Shown: positions 1 to 11,200 of the stretch, piece after piece
How positions within the stretch are numbered: position 1 is the first letter of the stretch
Layout: every line of letters begins with the position of its first letter
Assembly (NCBI RefSeq): GCF_963678635.1
Contig: NC_087064.1
Span: forward strand, 21,066,509 to 21,130,508
Origin: Symsagittifera roscoffensis
Taxonomy: Eukaryota > Xenacoelomorpha > Acoela > Convolutidae
Direction of reading: 5' to 3'
DNA length: 64,000 bases
Program-made: the position numbers and the translations under genes
The notes under the pieces: generated by a model
Databases searched by the model: none
Seen by the model: only the letters and a program-made list of their open reading frames with translations
Told to the model about the DNA's origin: nothing

Positions 1-161
1 ATCTCTGGTCCATGTAGACTCTCTAAATCCAGATTTTCTTTCGCAATGATCGCCAATTGAAATTGGTCGCTCCATTGGGTCCAGGCATGCGGTGGCTCTA
101 GAGTGTGATTAGGCCAAAAGGGGGGAATTCCACGCACGTTCGAATCATTTGACTGCGCCAT
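1..161 (-). CDS. Retrotransposon gag-like ORF, N-terminal part, cut by window edge
   Basis: Reading the minus strand, an ATG at 161-159 opens a frame of about 53 codons without a stop to base 1. It begins MAQSNDSNVRGIPPFW and continues with LEPPHAWTQWSDQFQLAII. The pattern of a Pro/aromatic lead followed by W-x2-W-x3-F and a short helix resembles the start of LTR-retrotransposon Gag proteins (known pattern, recalled, not searched). The base composition is richer in G/C than the surrounding DNA, as expected for coding sequence. Nothing upstream (162 onward on plus) looks like an exon, so ATG 161 is probably the true start. It could instead be the first exon of a host gene. Confidence 0.45.
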   Translation of the reverse strand, partial: MAQSNDSNVRGIPPFWPNHTLEPPHAWTQWSDQFQLAIIAKENLDLESLHGPE

Positions 162-1210
162 AATAAACTATTCTAATTCTATGGTTCTATATGTACAAAG
201 TATCTACATAAGCTTAAAGGTTAAAACGTTAGAAGGAAGTAGTTGAATTAAGAACGTTAAAAAAGGACAACTGAACTTCCGTTCATATCGACCGATGGTC
301 GTAACTAAACTGGTATTAATTAAAATACCGAAGGTCATTATAAGATACTAAAAACAAATCACAACAACCACCAATTTCAGTTAAGCAAGTTTTTATCTGC
401 AATTTTGAGCCTAATGAGTTAAATTTTTCTAAGTTTGAGTTTTTGGGCCCGAATGAAGCAGAATAATTGCACCATAAAAATGCAGAAAAAGTTTTAAACT
501 TTGGACTGACGTTAACCTCATATGAGATAAACCAGCTTGCAAACTTCAGTTCTGTGGTTTGTACTGTTGTTTTAAGTTTTCAATCAACTGCGAGTTAGGC
601 ACAAAATGCAGTGGAACAAAATAAAACAATGCAACTTTATGTGAATTGTCATCAGAGCTCCAGAGTTTCAAGAAACTAGGCAGCAACAGAATGAGAGAAC
701 ATTTCTTATAAAAATGATTGTTACAGCAACTGAAAATCGGTTATTTAATAAGCTGGAAAGGCCAAATAAACTCTAATTCCGAGCATAGTTTTTAATGTCT
801 TTCAAGGTGTATAAAAAATGCGTAAAAATTCCCAAAATCAAAATCTGTCTGGAAAAAAAACAAGACAAGTCTCTTCGTGATGATATTCCGTTCAAAGACT
901 AAAACAATTTTTAAAAAAACGATGTTCGTCTTGAAATCACGACCAGTTTCACAAATGACACATGAATATGGAAGATACGTGTGTTGCAATTCAATCAAGT
1001 ATATTACGAGATTGTCAGATTTTTAAAACTGATTAAGCTCCTGACATTAAAAGTACATCATTTCTATAACTGAAGGTTTTTTTCAAAAAGGTTTCGACGA
1101 CGTATTCAATTTAAACTAATTATTTCCAGTTGGTTTGTCTCGTCATCTAAAAAACTTCGTCATCTAAAAAATCTCAGGTTGAGGCTATAATTTATGCATT
1201 TTGAATTCCC
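162..1210. other. Non-coding AT-rich stretch, nothing recognised
   Basis: AT-rich sequence with frequent stops in all frames. If the ORF at 1-161 is a retroelement Gag, its leader and 5' LTR would lie here, but I could not find a clear primer-binding site or a repeat partner. Confidence 0.5.
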
Positions 1211-1410
1211 NNNNNNNNNNNNNNNNNNNNNNNNNNNNNNNNNNNNNNNNNNNNNNNNNNNNNNNNNNNNNNNNNNNNNNNNNNNNNNNNNNNNNNNNNN
1301 NNNNNNNNNNNNNNNNNNNNNNNNNNNNNNNNNNNNNNNNNNNNNNNNNNNNNNNNNNNNNNNNNNNNNNNNNNNNNNNNNNNNNNNNNNNNNNNNNNNN
1401 NNNNNNNNNN
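1211..1410. other. Assembly gap (200 N)
   Basis: A run of exactly 200 undetermined bases, the usual size for a placeholder gap in a scaffold. Any ORF drawn through it is meaningless. Confidence 0.99.
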
Positions 1411-1744
1411 AAAAACTAAATTTCAGGCGCTAAACTTTTTTGACACTTCCCATCTAAAGCTAGGTATAACCTATCTTAATACCTTGGGAAACCTATTCCT
1501 CATTTTAATAAGTTAAATTAAAGACCTTAAATTTCTATTACTTCTCCCAAAACAATGACAAATCTATATAAAATTCTAATACATCGAAAAATCGGACGCC
1601 AAAAACTGTCTGAAAGTTACTATCTGAAACTTGGTATAATCCATCTAATAGATTAGGACATATTTTTCTACTTTAATACATAGATGGGATGACCTTTTCC
1701 CTTATCTTAAAATATGGGGGTCGGATATCACCCCCACCTCATTT

Positions 1745-2885
1745 TTCTACTACTCGTGCTCATCTCTCAAAGTTAGGTTTTTTGGTGCCAAAAGCGCCTT
1801 CAGAAAATTTTTAGGTTCCGTCACCAAAAAGGATATCTCAAAAAATACAAAAGGGACCGGCATGGGGTCGAACCCCTGAGGGAGAGAGAAATATAAGAAA
1901 CACACATCGCCCCAAACCCTTTGAATGATTTTTGAGCCAGAAAAATGCGCGCTATTCAGTTCGTGAAAAAACTCCAACTGCAACAAACTCTAATTGCTAA
2001 TTTAATGTGCGCCAAAAATTAGCAGACTTAATTAATTAAAAATCATCATGACAAAACTGGCATAGTTTGAGACTGTAAGAAAATCGTAAAATATCCAGTT
2101 CAGATGTTCAAAATCTGAGAATAATTCATTTTTTGGCTAAAGTTCATCCGTTTCAAGTTGTGACTTGATCGAACTTCTTAAAAATTTTCGACTTTTAGGC
2201 AAAAAAAACATAAAAAATGTAAGTCGTGACTTGATCGAATTTCTTAAAGTTTTTTTACTTTTCGGCACAAAAACATAAAAATTTAAAAGTTTGTTAATTT
2301 AAAGTCCAATGACAATGCATCCATTGCAAAAGTAGAAGGCATTGCTCAAACACAACTTAGGATATGATGTCTTAAAAATTTTCCGAGAAAACTGCCATAT
2401 GTTTTAATACAAAGATTCATTAAGGCGAGTTAGTAATTATTGCGTGTTTTTAAATCAAGTTTCAGGACATAAAAAGTAACAGCCTATGCAAAAATTTTGT
2501 TTTATATTTTCAAATATCATACCTTCATGAAAATGTCTAGCAATATGTCCAAGCAAAAACAACATCTGATAAACCAATGGATTTTTCTTTTTTGACCATT
2601 CAAGTGTAAACATCATTGGCTGCAGTTTCGAAAAGCTAAATTTAAAAGTTGTTTTACGGAAACAAAATGTTATGGTGATCACTAAAGACGTATTGCCTGG
2701 ACTAATCAAAGTTTTGTTATCAAAATTTTTGCTGTTTACTGGACGAGTTGCACAGATTTTGCTGCCATAAAAATTTGTATAAATTCTCAGATATGCGCAT
2801 TAAAATGAACAGGGTTTTTTTCCACTTTTTGGAGTTTTTCAGAGGAAGAGCCAACGAAAAGAAGTAATAGTGAAAAAATTCGAAA
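1745..2885. repeat. Tandem duplication, copy 1 (about 1.1 kb)
   Basis: This segment is repeated in the same order and orientation at about 2895-3880. Shared landmarks are ggtgccaaaagcgcc / ggtgccaaaggcgta, gggtcgaacccctgaggg / gggtcgagcccctgagggg, cgcgctattcagttcg / cgcgctattcaattcg, aatgtgcgccaaaaatt / aatgtgcgccaaaaatg, and ttgctgtttactggacgag / ttgctgtttactgggcgag. The copies are clearly diverged with many indels. No coding frame survives in either. Confidence 0.8.
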
Positions 2886-2894
2886 AAAAAATTG

Positions 2895-3880
2895 TTTTTT
2901 TTTGGCGCGCTCTCCACTTTCAAAATTAGTGTTTTTTGGTGCCAAAGGCGTATTTCAAAACTTTTTAGGGTCCGTCGCCAAAAATATATATCTCAAAATA
3001 CTACAAAGGGGGACCAGAAGGGGGTCGAGCCCCTGAGGGGCAGAGTGAAATGTAAGAAACACCCACCGCCCCAACTCCCCTAAATCGTTTTTGAGCCAAT
3101 CAAATGCGCGCTATTCAATTCGACACAATCTCAAACTGCGACAAATTTTTATTGTTTATCTAATGTGCGCCAAAAATGAGCAGACTTTGCAAAACGAAAC
3201 ATTAATTAATTCAAAACGTTTTGACAAAAATGACTTAATTTGAGCCTGTAAAAAACTGATAACCAATTCAAAAACGTCAGAAATCTAAAAGAATTTCAAA
3301 CTTTGGCTAATTTTCATCTAATACCTTGTCGGCACAAAAACGTAAGAATCAAAAAGTTAGCTTGTCTTTGTTCTAATTTAGTGTCATTCGATCAGGAGGC
3401 ATCGATTGCATAAATAGACAGCTTTGCTTAAAATAAAATAAAACATATGCCGATGTCTTAAAGGTTTTTCAAGAAGGCTGCTATGTTTTTACGGTGCTAT
3501 GTTTTTAAGTCATAAGGGCGAGTTAGTGATTTTTGCGTACTCTCAAATCAATTTTCAGGACATCCAGTGCAGACTATTCTTTGTAGACTGTTCAAGCGTA
3601 AACTTTACATCATTGACTGCAGTTTCGACAAACCAAAATGAAAATTTATTGTATGGAAAAAATGTGTTATCTTGATCACTGAATATGTATAACTAGACCA
3701 ATCAAACTTTTGTTATCAAAATTATTGCTGTTTACTGGGCGAGCTCCACAGATTTTGCGGTCAAAAAAATTGTATAAATGCTCAGATATGCTCAGAAAAA
3801 TGGAAAGCTCTTTAAGATTTTTCTAATTATTGGCGTTTTCAGAGGGAATAGAGCCATTGAAGGGAAGTAAAAGTGAGCTA
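2895..3880. repeat. Tandem duplication, copy 2
   Basis: Partner of the 1745-2885 segment with landmarks in the same order. Its first 150 bases belong to a dispersed family also present near 21145-21295 and 22905-23040, so the unit may be a mobile or rolling element rather than a unique segmental duplication. Confidence 0.8.
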
Positions 3881-5255
3881 ATTATATTCATTTTAACTAA
3901 CAATGATTAACATTTGTTTTTAGAACTAGCAATGATTAATGATTTTAAAAATTGAAAAAATTATCGAGCGACTTCTTTGGAACCTGATCTTAACTACTTT
4001 TTATTATTGGATAAATTAGATATTTTACCACTGTAAAATATTTAAAATTAACCAATCATAATCCATCCAACTAACGACCCACTTATTTGTAAGTGCTGAA
4101 ATTACTTGTAATTTCAGCACCAGAGAGATTTGAATTTAACTTAGAAATTAGTTACCTCTCCAAGAGAACTTCAGCAGTTGCAATAAGCCAGTATACTCTA
4201 GATCTATTGAACCTAGCAGAGACTAGTTAAACACCCTGAGACTAGTAGATATAAGAGTAAGATTAGGATCGGTATTAGACAAAGAATTTGCACGAATCTA
4301 CCTGGCCGAAAATAAGATAGCGTGACGAGCAGACGGTGTACCCTATCCGAAATTACTCTACGAGTTAACCTCAAGGACCTAACTCATCTTCTCAGGAGTA
4401 ATAAACACATAGCTCCAAATTTGTCTGAAGTCAAATGGTTTTTAGACCAGTTTTTTTTCAATATAGCCTTAACAAATCTTTTTTGATTTTTCGAGTAAAG
4501 TTTTAATGATGATTTTGATTTTTGAGTAAAAGCCTCTATCATTAAAACCTAAAACTTCTTTTTTAATCTTTCAGAAATTAAAAAATTGAAGTAGTAAAAA
4601 AACTCTCTTTACAGAGAGTAAAAACATCTTTGAAATTTTAAAAAAGAAATCCCAATTCAAAATATAAGAACATTGCAAAAAATAATTATAGGTTAAAACT
4701 ATGAGTTCTCGGCATCAATATCTTCCAGACTATGTAAAAAATCCAGTCAAAAGTTTAGAAGCCCCAAATTAAAAGATATCTTCAAACTTAGATTAATGTC
4801 TTCCCCCAATCTTTGAAGAGTGGAGTATCATGAATAAAAGTTTTTGGTGGTGGGATAGGGTATCATTTTGAGCAATCAGTCAATTGCTTTGGTCATTTGA
4901 ATTCCGGTACCTTAAGCGTATTTAGTAATTTTAATGCCATAGTACCATAATATAGCTTGTGTCAATGCTGATTTCTTCTCATATTTTAATAGTTTGTACA
5001 CATTGTGATCTTAGAATTTAAGGTCATTTGGTGTTAAACAATCAAAAAAATCCGAAAAAGTGAAAATCGCTTTGCATTAAATTTTAAAGATGAGATTTCG
5101 GAACGATGAGTTTTGGCTTCTGTGATGTTTCATTGTCTTTGAAAATTTTATGCTCCCATCTGTGATAACTTCTGAGCGACAAACTTAGTTTTTGTTAACA
5201 CCAATTTTCATAGTGTTACTTCGTTCAGCCCAATTCAACTTTTAGATTAAATATA
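3881..5255. other. Gene-free stretch upstream of the protease gene
   Basis: AT-rich DNA with no ORF worth reporting. The one structured item is the perfect hairpin at 4093-4120. Promoter elements for the downstream protease presumably lie toward the 3' end, but no convincing TATA or initiator could be singled out in such AT-rich sequence. Confidence 0.5.
4093..4120. repeat. Perfect 13-bp inverted repeat (hairpin)
   Basis: gtgctgaaattac is followed after two bases by its exact reverse complement gtaatttcagcac, giving a 13-bp stem with a 2-nt loop. It lies about 1.1 kb upstream of the protease start. Function is unknown; it may be a remnant of a palindromic element. Confidence 0.85.
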
Positions 5256-8200
5256 ATGAAAAACTGTAAACTCCAGCTCATCGTCCTTGCTGTTCTTTTT
5301 ACGGTAATATTCATCTCAAGGAATATTTTGAGCATAAAAATACTTGAGCAGCTTAAGGGCGTTCAAAATTCAATCTTTTCACCGCAACCTCAGTTTTTTA
5401 TACATCGGTAAACACAAAAAAATACTTTCTGTTTGAAAACTTTTCATTAATCAAATAATCAAATAAATAAAAACCTAAGAAGTTTATTCTAATTATTGTG
5501 AATATTTTGCAGCACACCTTTGAAACTTTCATTTGGCCGTATGCGCCATCTCACGGAAAGTTTGACTCTCGGAGTTTATCAATCATAAACGGTCACAATT
5601 CCCAAGATAGACCCTTCTACGTGCAGATCACGAGCAATGAGCAGGGGGAGGGATTCGTCTGTGGGGGGACTGTGATCGGTGAAAGATGGGTGCTGACTGC
5701 CGCTCACTGTATCCCAAAGTCAGGCTAGTGAACTTGCTTTTTGAATTATCGAATACTTATTTTAGAGCTGTACTTGTAGCGATGAAAAGTTCATAGCTGT
5801 TTATGCTGGTATAACAAAAAAAAACCAAACAATGAAACGGCGCGTTTTGGAAATGCTCTTTGTCTTGCCGACTACCTTCCATTTGCAGGGAAAATGGGCT
5901 CAATCTTCGTCCCAAATAAAAAAAATAGAGGAAAAAACCTGAGCCGAGTTGGTGGTTTCATTTTAATACTGTCGCGACTGATTCAACGCAAATTACAATT
6001 ACAAGCAGACAGTCGCGACTTAACATTCAGGTTGTACGATTTCACGTCTAGACTTGTTGCATATAATCCGAATTATTTTGATTTTAAAACCAGTCTTCTG
6101 CAGCTTTTTTCCGTGACTATCGGTTCCATTTTAGATTATCGGGACCTGTTAAGAACCCAACCCTACTTCGACTGCAGGCTTAAACTTCAGCGAGGAAAGA
6201 ATTGGTTCCCGATAAAAATCAAGACTGCTCGTAAATCAATGCGAAGTCCTGAATGTTCCCACTGAATTTACGGCCAATTTTTTGGTTGAATCATGGACAA
6301 AAAAATGAGAAAAAAAAAGAGAAAAATTTTGTTCTTCATTTTATCCCCCCACACGCTATGTAAAATAATAAGGGTGTGTTAAGCTTGTCATATTGTAATA
6401 ATAGGATTAAATTAATGGCTTCAATTCAATTTAGAACGCTTTATTTTGCCGTTCACGCGTGTTATAACACAATATATCGCACGTTAATTATCCCAAATTA
6501 TTCAAATTGTAAGTTTCAAGCACCCGTAACTTTATGACAAATGATAACAGGTAAAACACTTTTTTAAATTCAGATGATTTTAAAACTTTTTGTCAAAAAC
6601 GCTTAGTTAAGTGGTCGAAAATTGATTGAATAGAAAACCACAGCAAGCATAAATATTCAGAACTTTCTTCGAAAATCGGAACAAAATTTTAGGTGAGAAA
6701 GTTTTTTTTTTAAAAAAAAGGACAAATCGTGGAACGTTTATGAAGTAAACTTGTTAGCTCCTTCAATTTCTGTTATGACGAATTAATATGAACCTGCCTA
6801 CATTCGTCCAGCTATCATTTTTTCGAAGCTTCGATTGATTATGGTATCAGTTATAATCATTAAAAACTTTCAGTCGTTTTTAATCAGACTTTCGAAGAAA
6901 ACGGTATGGTCAAAGCTTACAGGTTTATCAATTTTTTTCCCTAAAAACAATTTGATATAGATTATGGTGTAGTCGGAACATTCAAGGCTTTGCTTTGATG
7001 TACGAGCAGCCTTGTTTTTATTCAAATGCCTTTCAAAATTGAGAAAAAAAATCTCTAGATTGTTTTGCTGTTAGAATAGTTTTCAACTGACTAATTTAGC
7101 TTTTAAATGGGCACTTTTTACAAACACCTTCTATAATTTCGTAATTCAGAGAGAGCAACTCTAGGAGTTCAACTTCAGCTTTCAGAGGCACATTATTTCA
7201 GGAGAAGTATATGTCACAGTGGGAGAATATACAAGAGAAAAAACTACCAAAACAGTTATCAAAGCTTCGCAGGCCATACCACACGAAGAGTTAGTTCTTT
7301 CGGATTACAGTATTCATTTGTTTGTTTTTCAAAAGTTGAGTTACACAAGAAGAAATAAACATTACAATTAATTTCAGCAAAATTTCTTGATAATTTTTCT
7401 AATCTTTTTTCCCGGCTTAAAGAATTCAAACAGCAGGTCATGAGACTGTTTTGGATAACTACCACCCGTAATTGCTTTCTGACAATTTAAATTAACTTCC
7501 AAGTTCAGTCTAGTTCAAACAAACATTGGATGTCATCAAAAGACAATTGACCGTAAACGTGACGCCTCTGAACCAAAACTTGCCACTTTTAAACAGTCCG
7601 ATCTTGGATAAGAAACTGTCCTCCTTATCGACCACAGAAACATAGATGTTCGATATTTTAACGTGCAAAATATGTGTATAAAATAACCATCATCTTTGAT
7701 ATGTTAACGAGCAAAGTAGGTATATAAAATAATCATCATCTAAGTTTTTCCAGATTCTGTGAATTAATTTTGATAGCAAAAACGAAACGAAAAAACTACC
7801 AAAATAAAATAACAAAATTTTGATTGTATTAAATGAAAAGTTTTCAGCAACTTGCAGCAACTTGTTTTGTTCAAATGTGTCTATAATAGTGAGACCAGCA
7901 ATTAGTTTTGTCTACTTTTACGAGATAGTTGAAAATTACATGCACTCTCTAAGCTTTTGTTTTATTCTTCTACAAGTATATGTTTTCAAAATTCTCAGTT
8001 TTTTTTTAGATTTTGGATCCATACAAAAACTTTGTGAGTTCAAGTTTGATTCCGCAATTATTTACTTGAATACAAGGATGCTGTTTGTTGAAAACTTGTA
8101 CAGAAATTTTCATCAGCTTGTATATTTTGTGAGCAATGTATTTCTGATAAGACTTTCAGTTCTCAACCTGCACAAGTACAAAAGCATAAAGTATAAAAGT

Positions 8201-11200
8201 ATAAACTATCTTGCGACAATGTTTTTGTGCACAAAATTGATGGATGATAAAGAAAAACAGTTCTGCTCAATACTTTTTAACTCAAAAAATTATAAATTTT
8301 TCTTTATATATTTTTGAGGACTAGATAGTTCGAGACAGAAGAAAAAATTACTCTGGTTATTACCTGGATTGGAAGAGATCTAACCACAATTTTACCGATT
8401 CCAAGAAAAATTCGAGTTCTTTCCGTATGATCGGTTAAAATATACAGAGTTTTGCATATTTGAGTTTAAAAAAATTAAACTTTATCAAAAGTAGACTAAA
8501 ACACGCGCACTTCATTTTTTTTCAAGAAAAAAAGCTGAAACAACAAAAAATCAGATATTGTTCAAAGTTAAAGTTAAATTTTTCTTAGGTTTTTAAAATA
8601 GTTGTGTATCACCTGTTACTAGACAAGACATTTGAATGGAGTTAAATCTGACTTGTCAAAATCAAAATGATTGGGCGGATTCCTTTTTTTCCAAAAGACG
8701 ATGAGCGTTCTTACATTTACTGATTCCAAAAAAACCGTACAATGTTGTTCAGTGTCGGAATTAAATTAAACAGTGGGAATTATTCGCTTTCTAACCGCAA
8801 TTTGCCAGTTATTTAGCCAATAGCTTCCTCTCAACAAACGCAAGCCGATTCTTTTAACTGAAAAAAGCAGCATTAGTTTTAGTTCAAAACAATTTTTTTT
8901 TCAAATTTTCGTTATTTCAATGATTTTGGTCCAAACAATTTCACGTGTTTTCAGAGTAATCGGCTTAAGTTGTCTTGTTAAGTATTCGAGGTAATTTTTT
9001 GCAAATTGTATAAATTGATAACTCAAATTTCGCCTAAAATCATTTAAAAACAAGGATAGAACTACTGTGTAAGTAGTACAGAATGTTGCCATCATAGTCT
9101 TAACAAATTAAGCAATTTTTTTATATTAGTGTCAATTTTTTGTGCGATAAAAACCTGCATAAAAACAATAAAGAATAGTTGACAGTCATAGTTAAATAAC
9201 CTAAATAAATTTTTTTTCTAGAAAAATGTTTGGAAAAACAAAAAGTTTTTAAAATTTTTAGCAGGATTTTGTTGAAATTTTAAATTTTCTGCTAACGAAA
9301 ATAGCGCCAATAAATTCTAAAAATAGTTTTCTTGATTAAAACTAAGCTTTCAAGGCCTAGTTGAGCATGTCCCAATAGTGTAAGAAAAAGATAAACTGTA
9401 AGCATGGCCCAATAGTATGTGGAAAGAAAAAACTAAACCTCACCTGAATACAAAGCTTCTCCCAGTTTTTCAAATGGTCGGAACAACAATTTTGTTACAT
9501 CGCCAGTAGACATTTCAGGTTGCCATCTAATAATTTTTGAAAATGATTTGAGATAGATATACATGAGGCAGTCTATCGTAAAAATTGAAAGATTCTTTTT
9601 TGTGTTTAACATTTAATTAGACAGTGCCTTTTGAACTATTTCTCAATTCTGAAATTTAAATAAGACAAACAAACTTCCCTTATTGGTGGGACATTCGCGT
9701 TTAGCATTTTTCGTCTCGTTTAAAAAGTGATTGATATTTATTCTTGCATTACGAGGCCAAACTCTGCATTGGATAGGAGCACAATTTTGTGTCTGTATGT
9801 TCCTGGATTCCAGAAACAAGTCTTTAAACATGTTAAAAATTTGTCGAAACGATCAAAGAGAAGGAAAGAACAGAAGAAGAACAAAGAAGCGTCCTTGTTG
9901 CGGAATCCGCTTACAATGCACAAAATGCACAGTTTGGCCTCGTTATGTGGTGTGTTATTTTTCAGCCAAACTTCGGCGATCGGAATGATAGTTTTCACCA
10001 AAAGTTTTCATATATCTCCTTGAAGATATCGACTAACTGAAATCAAGTTTTAAAAGATTTTTTACCTCCAATTAGTTTTTGTAAAGTTTCGGGAAATTAA
10101 AAATTGACAATTGGCTATGTTTTGGACTAATTCATGCGTATTTCAATTTTTTTTCATAAACCTTAAAGTGTAACGCAAACTATTGATGCGTAGCGAACTA
10201 TCCCGCGCAAAAAAGTCGTTTAAAATTGATTTGAGGCTAGCTAGTCGGTCTTATTAATTTCGTACGACTCAAGATTTCACACTTGAACATTGATTATGTC
10301 CAAAATTCACAATTTTTTCAATACTTTTTTTTCTCTCTAAAACATTGGATATAAATTAGGAGGCAGACGGTACATTAGGGGCTCTGTTCCTGATATAAGA
10401 GCAGTTTTGTTTTACAATCATGCCAGTTTTTTGTTTGTTTTTTCATTACAGAGTTTATTTAGTGAGCCATATCGAAATATGGATTGGACGAAACCTTGAA
10501 TACTCAGCTGAAAGTTTTAAGTGAAACTATGGTTATTATCTGAATGCGACACAGGGAAATAGCTTGTCAAACTATAATATTTAATTTTGCGATCAAAATT
10601 GGGTCGAAATTAGGCACAATATCTTCTTTTATGTGGACGAACGCATTTAAGTGTAATTGCTCTCTCTTGCGTTCATCGCGTTTTTCTGGCAACTTAACCG
10701 CAATTTGAAAACTTTTTATTAAACCAGCTGTAAAAAATCAAACTACTCTTGGTATATTGAAGCTCTTTTTTTTGCAAAACAGGAATTTTGTTTATAGAGT
10801 CAGTCAGAGTTTTTTTTCTTTTTCGCTTTTTTCTGTAAATTTATTGACTATTCACTCTGCCGCTCTGTTATGTTTTTGACTTTAGACAGCATATTCTCTT
10901 CCAATTTTTTGAAGTGACTTGGATTTTTTTAATCTAAGAAAATGGTTTTTCTAAAATTTCCATTTTGCATGCCAATAGATAGTTATCCCACATAACTAAA
11001 ATCTCATAACACTCAGTTTGTTCAAGCTTTTGCGTCGCAAGTACAGCGTGAACTTTCCTTTTCATCAGCGTTCTACAGTGCAATTGTAATTGTTCCGACT
11101 TAGGTAAAGAAAGTAGCGGGATATTTGTTGTCGGGGTGCTTTTTTTTCTTCAGACAAATTTGACTTTTTAACTAGCCTATTTGACAGGTTTTTTTAAAAT

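Noticed and set aside
1194-1433. Open frames running through the N block
   Set aside because: They exist only because undetermined bases contain no stops.
5304-5407. Longer first protease exon ending at the gtaaac donor (5408)
   Set aside because: It leaves two extra bases, and exon 2 would then read into a stop; the donor at 5304 gives a clean phase-0 junction after a signal peptide.
5894-6265. 123-codon plus-strand ORF in protease intron 3
   Set aside because: No domain, Leu/Lys/Phe-rich, overlaps a dispersed repeat, and including it would break the phase between exons 3 and 4.
7820-8317. 165-codon plus-strand ORF
   Set aside because: Composition is dominated by Phe/Ile/Leu/Tyr/Asn from T/A-rich DNA, with no motif; likely chance.
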